Origin: Mesaphorura yosii
Lineage: Eukaryota > Arthropoda > Collembola > Poduromorpha > Tullbergiidae
Direction of reading: 5' to 3'
Assembly: GCA_009869945.1 (NCBI GenBank)
Contig: WIXG01000721.1
Span: 1 to 24,702 of the forward strand
Length of the DNA: 24,702 nt
Shown: in pieces, positions 1 through 11,135 of the stretch
Layout of the letters: each line of letters opens with the position of its first letter
How positions within the stretch are numbered: position 1 is the stretch's first letter
Made by a program: the position numbers and the translations under genes
The notes under the pieces: model-generated
Databases searched by the model: none
Seen by the model: the letters and a program-made list of their open reading frames with translations, nothing else
Told to the model about the DNA's origin: nothing

Positions 1-790
1 ACAAGATTTGGACAGACTGGACTTCCGATGGTAGCCTATCTCTGTGTTCACTGCTCTCCTTATCAACTGACACGTTCCTCCAGCCTTTGACAGCCGGTGC
101 TTACTGCCTCCAGTATTCGACGCTGATTGGGATATCCATTTTACATTGGGTTGGTTTACGACGGGTTGGCTGATAATTACTTCATGGAAGATTCGAGCTG
201 ATTCGCAGTAAATCGCAATGATAACCATTGAGAATTATGCTCACTGTCTTCATCCCTGAATTTACTGAATTAATTTGAACTAGTCCGAACTGCCACTCAT
301 GCCATTCATCGCATTGTATAATTACATCAGGATGAATTTACGTTCGCACTTTGCTAAGTCAAAGGCCAAAGCAAGTTTGAATTGAAGTGTTTTGTATGAA
401 ATAAATCCGAGCCATGACGGTGGCTGTGGCTGCTGGTTCGGCTCACTGAACTTCAACTGGAGTAACGCTAATCGGTATTTTCGTCATCCTGCCAAACTCG
501 CTGCCTCTCAAAATGTCAGAGCAGATTAGAAAATGTCAGAATTAATACTAAAAGACGATAACGCACGAGTTTGCCACAGAATTTATGGCTTGTGAACAAT
601 GAAATGACACAAATTCACTGGATTCCCAAAGCACTTGATGCAAAAGCCAAGCACGCGAGGTTAACTTGAGTCTAATGATAAGAAATTAATTCGAGTTGAG
701 TTCAACTCGTCTGTTAGCCTCTAAATTCTTGAATTCATTGCACGTACATGCTTGTCGCTGGTCAGTCTTGAACGGCACGAACTCTCCACG
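1..790. other. Upstream spacer, no assigned gene
   Basis: AT-rich sequence before the ML-cyclophilin gene. One plus-strand frame is open from base 3 to a TGA near 176 (about 57 codons, no family recognised), and an AATAAA lies at 400-405. Together these could be the last exon and 3' end of a gene starting outside the window, but neither signal is strong. No clear TATA box is seen before the start at 791. Confidence 0.3.
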
Positions 791-2010
791 ATGCGTTCTT
801 TCTTCCTGATCGCGATTTTCGCCGTTGCCGCTGCAACTTCGGTCCCGGTCCCTTTCAAAATTGAGCGAGTGGGGTCGAATGTCAAAGGAATTCTTGGCCA
901 AGTCTCGGATGCGGTTGACTGCGGTAAGTTGAATCACATGAAGATGTGTCGAAAAACAGTCCTGCGAAAGCAGTAATTTGAAAATTCAGTTCTTGAATTT
1001 CAGGCTCCGCCTCGGTTGACGTCCGTTTCATCATTCAGAACTGTACCCAAGGCCCGTGTCCTCTGACGAAGGACGCCACGTACGAAATCTACCCGTTGTT
1101 CACAGCGTCTGCCAACATTGCCGACATCCGCGTGCGAGTCACACTCACTCACCCGGGCGGCGTGGCAGAAATCGTCGATGGAGTCGTGACCGGAGCGAAT
1201 CTGCAGCAGGGCACCGAGTACAGAGTCACGTACCCGCTGAGCCTGCCTGTGCTTTATGAATACGTAAGAAATTGTCAGTTTAGCTTGACTTTTGCCGACT
1301 GTCGAATTACGAATTTGCGAACATTTTGAAATGTGCAGCAAGACGCTCAGCTGAAATTCGAGGTCCTCAACGCCGCGAACAACAACGTTGAAGTCTGCAT
1401 CTCTGCCGAGGTGATCGTGACCGAAGCGGACATCACAGACACGATGTACTTGGACGTGACAATCGGTGGCGAGGACGTCGGCCGCGTTATCGTCGGGCTC
1501 TTCGGCGGCGTCGTGCCGCGCACGGCACTGAATTTCGCGACCATCTGCGAAACGGGCATCAACGGCCGCAGCTACTCTGGTGTGGCCTTCCACCGAGTCA
1601 TCCGCAACTTTATGATTCAGGGCGGCGACATTGTTAATGGAGACGGAACGGGCTCGATCAGCATCTACGGCCCGCAGTTTGACGACGAGAACTTTGTCCT
1701 CAGCCACCGCGGCCCGGGCTACCTGTCAATGGCCAATGCGGGGCCCAACACGAACGGCTGCCAGTTTTTCATCACGACAGTCGTCACGCCATGGTTAGAC
1801 GGAGGCTACGTGGTCTTTGGAAGGGTGAGCATTTAATTAACGCCAGTATGCAAGTTAAGGCGATTTTATATCCATGAATGTGCTCTGTGCTCGCAGGTCC
1901 TTCGTGGTCAAGAATTCGTGCATGCCGTCGAGAACAATCCTACCGATTCGGGAGACCGCCCAATTCTCCCTGCACTCATCAAAGAGTGTGGACGAATTCC
2001 AATGAATTGA
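791..2010 (+). CDS. Secreted ML (NPC2-like) domain fused to cyclophilin-type peptidyl-prolyl isomerase
   Basis: Four exons (791-923, 1004-1263, 1339-1824, 1897-2010) join in frame to 330 residues. Residues 1-17 are a signal peptide ([17 protein letters not shown]), so the protein should enter the secretory pathway; no KDEL-type tail is present (it ends RIPMN). Residues about 40-158 match the ML/NPC2 lipid-recognition fold: DCG at 43-45, GPCPL at 61-65, the PVLYEY strand, and Cys44, 58, 63 and 151 in the positions of outer NPC2 disulfides, while the middle Cys pair is absent. Residues about 165-330 are a near-complete cyclophilin: FHRV (Arg217), FMIQGG (Gln225), ANAGPNTNG and PWLDG (Trp283). 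The cyclophilin A His126 position is Tyr288. The start at 791 is preferred to an in-frame ATG at 752 because it begins the signal peptide. ML domains bind lipids or sterols and cyclophilins isomerise Xaa-Pro bonds; the joint role is unknown. Confidence 0.9.
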
Positions 2011-2050
2011 CCTGCTGAACGTGTTGAAAATTTTAAATATTGGCTTCGCT

Positions 2051-2056
2051 AATAAA
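2051..2056 (+). promoter_or_regulatory. Polyadenylation signal AATAAA of the ML-cyclophilin gene
   Basis: A canonical AATAAA sits 40 bases after the TGA at 2008-2010, which supports the annotated gene end. Confidence 0.7.
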
Positions 2057-2494
2057 AGCTTGCATATTAAAATGTCGTGCACGAGTCCACAGTTCAATCG
2101 TGTGGCCAGTCTGCAGTCCGCCGATGCGTGCTAATACGTAATGAGAAAACCAGATGAGGCAGATCCTATAAAAGCGTGATTGTGATTGCCTTCTTCTCAG
2201 CCATTCAGCCAATGGAACTCTAAACCGACTCCGACTGGACATTGGGAAGGCATTCGTTAATCTTTACTTCGCCCACTCCCTCCTGGCAAAACAGTTCAAA
2301 CTTGCTCAATGATTGATTCAGGAAAAGCGCACAGCTATAAATTTTACGATGTTACATTTCGCCCCGAAGTTTAGCACAATAATGTCGCATTCCACTTTCT
2401 TCTGCATAAAAATTAATCATTTAAGAACGAATTGCGAATTCTAAGCGACAAGAACTTCTTCATTCGCTCTTCACTCTCTTGGTGCATATTCTAG
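2057..2494. other. Intergenic spacer with TATA-like sites
   Basis: AT-rich spacer. TATAAAA occurs at 2167-2173 and a TATAAAT-like site near 2336. They could serve the exon-like frame that follows, but no first exon with a good donor site was found. A polypyrimidine stretch ending in CTAG at 2491-2494 resembles a splice acceptor. Confidence 0.3.
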
Positions 2495-2804
2495 GTTCGA
2501 TCCGAGGAACAGTGAGGCTGACCAAATGCGGGATCACCTCCTTTACCGCGCACACCAAGTCATGCATCGGCAGGTTCGCGGATTCGTGGCGCCGATGATC
2601 GCGGGACTCATCGTCACAAGTTGTCTGAACCAAATTCTCTCAATCTATTCTGTCATCCTAGCGACCGCCTCAACTCCGGCGGTCTTCAAACTTTTCTTGG
2701 CGTCTGTCGCGGCTCTTGCGTGCGCTCTCACCAAATTATGCCTTGATTTTGAAATGGTTTACACACACGCGTCAAAACAATACCCGGACTCATTTCGGGA
2801 CTAG
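2495..2804 (+). pseudogene. Exon-like hydrophobic frame, possible terminal exon or remnant of a membrane protein
   Basis: Directly after an acceptor-like CTAG (2491-2494), a frame of about 102 codons stays open to the TAG at 2802-2804. It has two hydrophobic stretches, around FVAPMIAGLIVTSC and VFKLFLASVAALACAL, and a polar end (HASKQYPDSFRD). The layout would suit the C-terminal transmembrane part of a chemoreceptor-like protein, but no diagnostic motif is present. No upstream exon or AATAAA close behind was found. It may be a relic, an orphan exon, or a small gene starting at the ATG at 2526 (92 codons). Confidence 0.25.
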
Positions 2805-3753
2805 AAATGCCGGTATCGTCAGCCTAAGCGGAAGCGCACCCGAAAAAATTTGAAGCTCTACCGGAGCGAGAACCGACTGAACTCACTGAACCGAGAACTG
2901 AATATGCCATGCACTTAAGCTTATGATTGGCAGTTTCGTTCATATCCGTAAAATTACGTTCATTGTGTTGACATCAGACATCGTTCTGCGAATTATTGTG
3001 GCACTTCTCGCAATTGGCAAAGCTAAAGGCTCAAATACTTATGCTTGAGCTTGTACACTTAAAAATCTTATTTTACGGAAGTCGTAATTAAAATACTGAA
3101 TCTCGACTTTGACACCATTTTTTTCCGTTGGGCGATAATCCGATGAGGTAATTGAATTCAATTCAAGAAATCTCCAGAAAGCAAATCAAAGCTATAAATA
3201 TGCGATACGTGATTTGCGGGGCTAAGCACCAATTACATTACGTTACATTTAGCGAACAACTTGTTTACCAGTGTCAATTGTCAACTCACCGCCTGTGACC
3301 AGGATGAGGTCACTCCCTCTTTAAATCGCGTTGCTAGTGATAGGTGATGAAATCACTTCTGTGACAATTGCCCTGCTACTGTTGCTATTATCGGGTTCAA
3401 GTGCCACAATTATGTCATGATTATCCAATTCCCGTCTAAATCCGACTACTCTTGTTGGTTCCGATCACTGCACTACTTCAAGAACATGAGATCACTCTGT
3501 CACTTGCCACTCGCCTGGGCACTGATCTTGTCCATGATGACACGGACAAGTGGACGCCGAGTGCCAGTCAAATAAAAGGGAAATAGAGTGTCAAAATATT
3601 CACTCATACAACAGTTGCGTTTTCGCAATTGAACATCCAAATCCACACAGTTTTCGAATTTTCAAACCGACCCTTTCCGAATTACCTCAAATCGCCTTTC
3701 TTTTAACGAAATTGACTAAAATTGATTTCTCTCTCGAACTTGAAACTCTCAAG
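2805..3753. promoter_or_regulatory. Upstream and 5' leader region of the FAS-like gene
   Basis: No convincing coding exon. TATAAATA at 3193-3200 is a possible core promoter about 550 bases before the start codon. An everted pair of nuclear-receptor-like half-sites, TGACCA (3296-3301) and AGGTCA (3307-3312), lies just beyond it. The frame of the first FAS exon is open back to an ATG at 3550, but the extra 68 residues have no counterpart in FAS proteins, so this is read as leader. Confidence 0.35.
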
Positions 3754-6700
3754 ATGCCTTTTACGCTGTACACAAACGAGATTGTCATCGCCGGCATTTC
3801 GGCGAAGCTCCCCAACTCAGCCAATATGGAAGAATTCCGGGCCAACCTCCTCGCAGGCGCCGACATGGTGACTGAAGAGCGGCCAAGGTGGGAGCCGGGC
3901 TTCCTTGGGCTCCCAACTCGCAACGGAAGAATCATGGAGCTGGACAAATTTGACGCGCGGTTCTTCAGCGTGCACACGAAACAGGCGCAGTCGATGGACC
4001 CACAACTCAGGATGCTGCTCGAGCTGACGTACGAAGCCATCGTGGACGCTGGCGTCAATCCGGCTGAAATTCGGGGCTCCAGCACTGGTGTATTTATTGG
4101 CGTCTCTGGAAGCGACTCGGAAACGTTCCAGTCGTTTCATCCAGATTTTATCAACGGATATGTCTGTAAGTCAAAGCTGTCGCTCGTAGAATAAACAATT
4201 TCTGGAACATGCTTTTACCAATCTGCCAAATTTCAGCTCCTGGGCATCACCGCTCCATGTTGGCGAATCGGATTTCATACACTTTCGATCTGCGTGGCCC
4301 GAGTTTCCCGATTGACACCGCATGCTCGTCCAGCATGCTCGCACTCGAGTCGGCTGTGAATGCTATTCGCCTGGGAAAGTGTGAGGCCGCAATTGTTGGC
4401 GGGTCCAACCTGATCCTGCATCCTTACCCGTCGTACCACAGCCACAAGCTGGGCATGTTTTCTCCCGATGGAAAATGCAAGTCGTTCGATGCATCTGGTA
4501 AGTTTTTAACACAAGTTTTGGCAATTATATTGAAAATTCAGGTCACGCTGAGGCAATTTGTCTTGTTACAGGCGATGGCTACGTTCGTAGTGAAGGCGTC
4601 GCAGTGATTTTCATTCAGAAGAAAGACGTCGCCCGCCGAGCCTACGCATCAATTCTGAATATTCGCAGCAATACAGACGGATTCAAGGACAATGGAGTCA
4701 CATTCCCCTCGGGGAAGGTGCAAAAGAAGCTGTTGGAGGCGACTTATGCTGAAGTGGACATCGACCCTGTGTCAATCAATTACTTTGAAGCTCACGGGAC
4801 GGGCACAGCAGCAGGTGATCCACAAGAACTCAATTCGGTCACTGAAATCTTCTGTCAGAACCGCGGCGTGGACAATCCACTCCTTATTGGGTCCGTAAAA
4901 AGCAATATGGGGCATTTGGAGCCAGTTGCTGGGCTAGCCAGTATTGCGAAAATGATTGTGGCGGTGCAAGAAGGGCGAATTCCCGCAAATCTTCATTATT
5001 CACGGCCTAATCCTGAAATTCCGGCACTGGCAGATGGAAGACTGAAGGTAAATTGGTTGAAGACGTGAAATTGTGCAATTAAGGGAATGTATTAATTAAT
5101 TGAATTTGACTTACTTCTTCAAGGTCGTTACTGAAAATGTGGAATGGAACGGCGGAACTTTTGGCATCAATTCCTTTGGCTGGGGCGGTGCGAATGTGCA
5201 CGCAATTCTGCAGGGATTTCCACGTAAAACTGAACCCCAAAAGCAAATGGCAGTCCCACTTTTGGTGCCATTTTCCGGCAGAACAAAAGAATCCGTTCGA
5301 TTCGGCCTTGATAGGGTAAGTTGAGAAGCGTTTTGTGTCCGCATTTTATACTAAAGACAAGTCTACAATTCTTCGCCTTCATAAGCAGGTTACCGCAGGG
5401 AAAACAAACCGACGCGAACTCGTCGCACTGACCCACGAAATTCATAAACTAAACATTGCGGGTCATTCGTTCCGTGGATTCGCCCTGATTGATGATAGCG
5501 ATGGTGGTCTTTCCAAGATTCAGGTAATCGTATCCATTAATCGTTCGATCAATTAATTAGTTAAATCTAATCTCCAAATATTAATCTTGTTCTTGTTTGC
5601 AGGAAGTCCAAGTCGTCAATCCTCGCCCGCAAGTCTGGTTCATCTTCGCCGGAATGGGATCTCAATCCCAAATCTCCAATCTGCTCGCCATCAAACCTTT
5701 TCGTAACTCCATCGAGAAATCAACCACCATTCTCCGAGAGCATGTCGGCTTTGACTTGATGAGTGTGCTGACAAGCACTCAACCTGGGACATTTGAAGTT
5801 GTTACCAATTCATTCGTGAATATCGTCGCTGTTCAGGTATGATTACATCATTCTACATTTCTGACACATGGGCAGCTAGTTAAGTCTTATCTACTTGTGC
5901 CCCGCTCAGATTGCTCTCGTGGACACTCTGAAGAGCATTGGAATAACACCCGATGGAATATTTGGTCATTCGGTTGGTGAAGTCAGCTGCAGTTACGCGG
6001 ATGGCTGCTTGTCGCAAGAAGAGACGATCCTCCTAGCATATTGGCGAGGTCGGTCGCTGCTTGATTCAAATTGTGTCCCAGGTGGAATGGCAGCAATCGG
6101 GATGGGGCTCCAAGCCGCTTCTGTCCGCTGCCCTCCAGGCGTGGTCGTCGCATGCCAGAATACTGCAGACAGCGTGACAATCTCAGGACCGATGGAACCC
6201 TTGGAAAAATTCGTGGACGAACTCAAGGCGGAAGGGATCTTCGCCAGATTGGTACCAACCAGTGGATTCGCATTTCATTCAAAGCTAATTCAGCCTGCAT
6301 CGGAATATTTGCGTGAGAAGCTGCAGAATGTGTTCCCAACCCAGCCGAAGGCGAGATCAACGAAATGGATCAGCACTTCTGTTCGTGGTGGTGACGGCAG
6401 CAGTGACTCGGACTCCAGTTTGGCAGCCACTTGCAGCATCGAATATCATCTCAATAATCTGGTCTCGCCAGTCTACTTTGCCGATGCATTGGCCCAGATT
6501 CCAGAAAACTCAGTCGTCATCGAACTGGCTCCGCACTCGCTTCTTCAGGCTCTGCTTCGTCGTGGTCTTCCAGCATCCTGCACAAGAATTGGGCTCACAA
6601 AGCGCGACGCTTCAAATCACGCCAGGCATATCCTCGAAAATCTTGGCGGTCTGTACCTTGCCGGATTGCAATGCAATTTCTCTGGACTGTACGACAAAGT

Positions 6701-9700
6701 TCAATTTCCGGTCCCCGCCAACACGCCGATGATTGGCCCGATGGTCAAATGGGATCACAGCTTTTCATGGGATCTCGCCAGCTTCTCGAAGCCTTACAAA
6801 ACAGTTGGCGAAACAATCCTCGACGTGTCGCTGGCCAATGAGGAGTACGCGTACCTCGAGGATCACGTCATTGACGGCCGGAACATTTGTCCAGTAATGA
6901 TGTACATTTATGCGGTCTGGAAATCGTTCGCGACGCTCAATCAGAAGCATGTCGACCAATTCCCAGTGGTATTTGAGTCCGTCCACTTTCAACGGCCGAT
7001 CCTCCTTTCCAAAGAGAGCACAGTTCGCTTCTTCATTCAAATCCTGGAAAGCAGTGGTCGATTCGAAATCGAAGAAGGTGACTCGCTTCTGGCGTCTGGA
7101 ATTGTGCGGCGGATAGATGCCACGTCGTCAGTCACCGCGAAGAACCAACTGCTAGAAAATCGACAGGCGTTTTCTCGTTCCGTCTCGCAGCAAGATCGAC
7201 AGCAGCAAAAGTACGTGTTTAAGAAGGCTGATCTGTACAAGGAGATGAAGCTACGAGGCTACGAGTACAAACCGCGTTTCATGGGAATGAACAGCCTGGA
7301 CTTTGACGGGACATGCGGGACGATTGATTGGACTGCCAGCTGGGTTCCTTTCCTCGACTCGATGCTCCACACGCTCATTCTCGGACACAGAAATCGGAAT
7401 TTGGACCTTCCCGCCGGCATTCAGAAGCTGATCATTAATCCGCTGCAGTTTCTGGACTTTTACAAGAACACGGCGAGTGCAAAGGTGAATGGAATGCCAA
7501 TCGTCGTCGATCACGACCTGAACAAGCTCACCTGCCCCGGAATTGAGCTGCACTCCGTCGGGACGGATCGAGCTACCCGGAAACCGTTGACCCAAAAACC
7601 GCCGATGTACAATCAAGCCGTGTTCACTCCTTATAAGGACGACAACGACTGCAACAACAACGTCGTCAAAGAATTAATTCCCGCATCTGGCCACTACAAT
7701 TCACTGGATACTCGGATCGTCACGTTCTTATTCGACATCATTCTAGACAATTCCAGCAAACTCTCAATCGAATGCGTGGAAGTTTTACGGGGCGCAGGCG
7801 GTGAAGAAGGAGAAGAAGAAGCGCAAGCACAAGCCGTCTCCGGACACTTGCAGGAGATCGATGCCTTCCGCGTCGAGTACAAATTGAGACGAATTGCATA
7901 CGTCGTCAACACCAGTGCGAATGCTGCCGAGGGCGAGGGCAGCAATGAAGAATGGGCCAACGCATGGGCACTGGAAGGCACCACCATCGTAAACGTCGAA
8001 GATCACGCCGACGCGTTCCAGAAGATTCAGGAGCGGAAGGACGGCGAAGACGTGGACGTGATCATCATTCACGACGCAGAGCAGCTGGCGTTGGCGAAGG
8101 AGAAAGTGCCCAATTACGGCTTCATTATCCTCGTAGCGCAGGCGGAATTCTCGTGTGGACATGCAGAAGGAGAACACTTGCAGCTAATCAGCGCCAAGCC
8201 GTTCGGCGGTCACGGAAGGCATGCGTTCCTATTTCGAAAGGTCATCACCAAGCCTGAAGACCGGAACTATCAAATCATTCACGTGCACACAAAGAGCTTT
8301 GAGTGGTTTGAGCAGCTGAAGAAGGCCATGGTCACAAGTGCCAGCTTGGAGTCTGACACGGAGTCCGAGACTTCAAAAACCTCAAAGACGTCGACGAGCA
8401 GAAAAGAATTCCGAATTCTGCTCCTGTCCTTGAACGACAGCCAAAGCGGGATTGTGGGGCTTGTCAAATGTCTACGCAAGGAGCCTGGTGGCTCGGCAAT
8501 TCGCTACATTTTCTCTCAGGACGCGAGCCTGGACACAAATACGAACGGGCTCCGTTTCGGCGTTGGTGGGAGTCTACAAAATTTAGACACCGTCTTCAAG
8601 CGGGTTCTCACACAAGACTTGGTACACAACGTCATCGATAAGCACGGCCGGTACGGATTTCACTACCACCAGCAATTCTTTCCGTTGACCGCCGTTCCAT
8701 TCCGTCAAACCGCCAAAGCCATCGTCGACCAGCAAATTCCAGGCGATGCACAGAGTTTTGGATGGGTGGAGGCGCCGCTGTCGTCTTGTCGCCAGACTGC
8801 GGCCTCAACCTCGCCAGAGCAGCACCAGCAGCACACCTGCATGAAGGAGGTCGACGTTCATTACGCCGTCTTGAATCTCGCAGAGCTGCAGGCCGCATCA
8901 AACGCGCTCGCCAATGCAAACTTGTACAATGGGCCTCAGCACGCCAACGCCAAGCAAGGGTTCGCTATCGAGTATTCGGGCGTGGGCAAGTGTCGAAGGC
9001 GATTCATCGGAATTTCTAACACGTCTGGATTTGCAAGCACCGTGTGCGTGGACGAAGCGGAGAGTTTCTTCGTTGAATTGCCGGACCACGTATCATTGGC
9101 CGCCGGAGTCACGATGCCGATGGCGTACTTAGCGGCGATTTACACGCTGCTCGTGCGTGGGCACGTGACGAGCAAGGACAGCATCCTGATTCACGACGGA
9201 TGCAGTCCCGTCGGCCAAGCCGCGCTGCACATCGCGAAGCACGTCCAGGCAGATGTCTTCACGACAATCGAGACGAAAGAACAGAAGCAATTCTTGCAGC
9301 GTACATTTCCAGAGGTAATTAAATCAAGTCTTCTAAATCAGGCTCGGGCTCGAAATGAATGGCAATGGGGAAATTTTCTTCTTGCAGCTGTCCCCAGGAA
9401 ACATTCTTTCCTCCTCAGACAATTCCTTCGAGTCTGCTCTGCTAAAAACCACACACGGAATAGGCGTGAGCGTCGTCTTAAACACGCTGACCACAGAAGA
9501 AGGCTTCCAGGCTTCAATTCGTGCCCTCGCAGACGGCGGAAGGTTTATCGATATTGGGAGAAGATCCAAGACGCAATCGCAAGGAGCCGGCAACGCATCT
9601 GCCATTTTCGCGAAAAATGTGGAATACCACAATATTCAGCCTGACGCACTTATGCACAAGGAAAATCCGGACCGGGCGTACGTCATCGAGAAATTCGTGG

Positions 9701-10916
9701 AGCTTCTGCATGCTGGAGCTCTTCAGCCAATTAACTCCACCGTTTTCGGTCGCGACGAGCTTTCACTGGCACTTCGTTCAAATTCCAACCAGACTCAGAC
9801 GCAAATGGGAAAGATCGTGATTAAGATGAAGGAAGAGGCTACAGCCCAGTCCACGCCGACGGTCTTCCCACGTACGTATTTCAACCCCGACAAAGTATAC
9901 ATTCTTGCCGGAGGGTTGGGCGACACTGGTCTTGAAATGGTCAACTGGATGATCACACGAGGAGCCAAGAAACTGATTCTCTGCAATCGCTCAGGCGTTT
10001 CCAACTCTTATCAGCAGTACCACGTGAGGAACTGGATTGAGTCCGGAATCGAAGTCAAGACACCCAAAATCGATATCACAAGCATGAAAGACGTTGAGAG
10101 CCTGAAGGATCTCATTCATGGCCGGCCCGTCGGCGGAATTTTCAACCTTTCGATGGTGCTCCGTGACTCCTTCATCGCATCGATGAGTTATGAAGATTTT
10201 ACAGCAGCTGTGAAGCCGAAAATTATGGGAACCCGGAATCTGGACCAATTTGCACGGAAGTACTGCGGCCCAGAACTGGAATACTTTGTCGCCTTTTCCA
10301 GTGTCACATCCGCACGTGGAAACGAAGGACAATGCAATTATGGGTTTGGCAACTCGATGACTGAAAGACTGATCGAAGAGAGAGTCGCAGAAGGGCTGCC
10401 CGGAATGGCAATACAATTCGGGCCGATTGGCGACGTTGGTTACGTTGAATATGGAATGGGAGGATCTTCCGATGATAAAATTATCGCTGGAACTAATCCA
10501 CAACGAATCAGGTAAATTAGAAACGAAAACAAAAGGGAAAGCACACACGAGACACGGTTGTTTAGTCGTTGATTAACGAATTTAATTATTTAATTCACAG
10601 ATCTGTGATTACTTCGCTTGACAAACTCCTCCGAGAACCGACCGGTATCAAATCTTCGACCGTCATCGCGCAAAAGAAGTCCTCCGCAGCCAGAGCCGGG
10701 CGCCTGAGCCTCCTCGAGTCAATTGCAGGCATCCTTGGCTTGAACGAGCCCTCCAAGCTGGATCAGAGTGCCAAATTGGGCGAACTCGGCATGGACAGCC
10801 TAATGGCCGTAGAAATGCGCCAAATGATCGAAAGGGACTTTGGACTTTTTCACTCGATTCAAGAACTACGCACGCTCACCGTCGGCGAACTGATTATGAA
10901 ATCAGAGAAGAAGTAG
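3754..10916 (+). CDS. Animal FAS-like type I polyketide/fatty acid synthase without thioesterase (KS-AT-DH-pseudoMT-ER-KR-ACP)
   Basis: Nine exons (3754-4165, 4237-4497, 4572-5047, 5124-5315, 5389-5523, 5603-5836, 5910-9314, 9388-10511, 10601-10916) give 2184 residues that follow vertebrate FASN domain by domain. KS: Cys167 in DTACSSS, His299 in HGTGT, His339 in NMGH. AT: Ser591 in GHSVGEV, the YWRG arginine that reads malonyl, His693 in AFHS. DH: HVIDGRNICP from His889 and Asp1053. Residues about 1110-1520 are a degenerate pseudo-methyltransferase/structural region with an acidic insert (7795-7830) and a Ser/Thr-rich stretch (8340-8400). ER: the expected GSGGVG reads GCSPVG at 1667-1672, and the lysine of the IGK motif is Arg1763. 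KR: GGLGDTG and Tyr2023 in NYGF. ACP: Ser2146 in LGMDSL. The protein stops about 38 residues after the ACP serine; the roughly 300-residue thioesterase of FASN (about 2500 residues) is missing, and AATAAA follows at once. The start at 3754 aligns with the FASN start. Likely cytosolic, using malonyl-CoA and NADPH; the product is unknown. Confidence 0.93.
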
Positions 10917-10961
10917 TCGTAGTCATAGCCATGTCAAGTTAATTACGGTTTAATTTTTAAT

Positions 10962-10967
10962 AATAAA
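10962..10967 (+). promoter_or_regulatory. Polyadenylation signal AATAAA of the FAS-like gene
   Basis: AATAAA lies 46 bases after the TAG at 10914-10916. This argues that the protein really ends after the carrier domain and that no thioesterase exon follows. Confidence 0.75.
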
Positions 10968-11103
10968 AGCGTGCAAAGCCATTTGTGTCGCGACTTCTTT
11001 GCCCCTTTCATCTAGCAGCTTCAAGTTTGATGTAAAGTTCAGATGAATTTGAGTTTATCAGTGGCACCAACGTGAAGACGTCCAGCTGCAGGTTGGAGTG
11101 TGG

Positions 11104-11135
11104 TGAGTCAGACAATCTTCAAACTGTCTGACTCA
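11104..11135. promoter_or_regulatory. Perfect 11-bp inverted repeat carrying two AP-1-type sites
   Basis: TGAGTCAGACA (11104-11114) and TGTCTGACTCA (11125-11135) are perfect reverse complements around a 10-base spacer. Each outer end is a TGA(G/C)TCA motif, the consensus of AP-1 (Jun/Fos bZIP) proteins. It sits about 230 bases before the 5' UTR donor of the RBR gene, so it may be a stress-responsive element of that promoter. The motif match is direct; the function is inferred. Confidence 0.4.

Noticed and set aside
2493..2505. tRNA-like B-box (GGTTCGATCC)
   Set aside because: The flanking bases do not form a T-arm stem, and no A box, anticodon arm or acceptor stem was found upstream.
3550..3753. 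Upstream in-frame ATG (3550) as the start of the FAS-like protein
   Set aside because: The 68 extra residues have no FAS counterpart and would precede the KS domain; the ATG at 3754 lines up with the normal FASN start.
7785..8177. Minus-strand 130-codon frame inside the megasynthase
   Set aside because: It lies opposite the large coding exon, has no recognised motif and reflects codon bias on the other strand.
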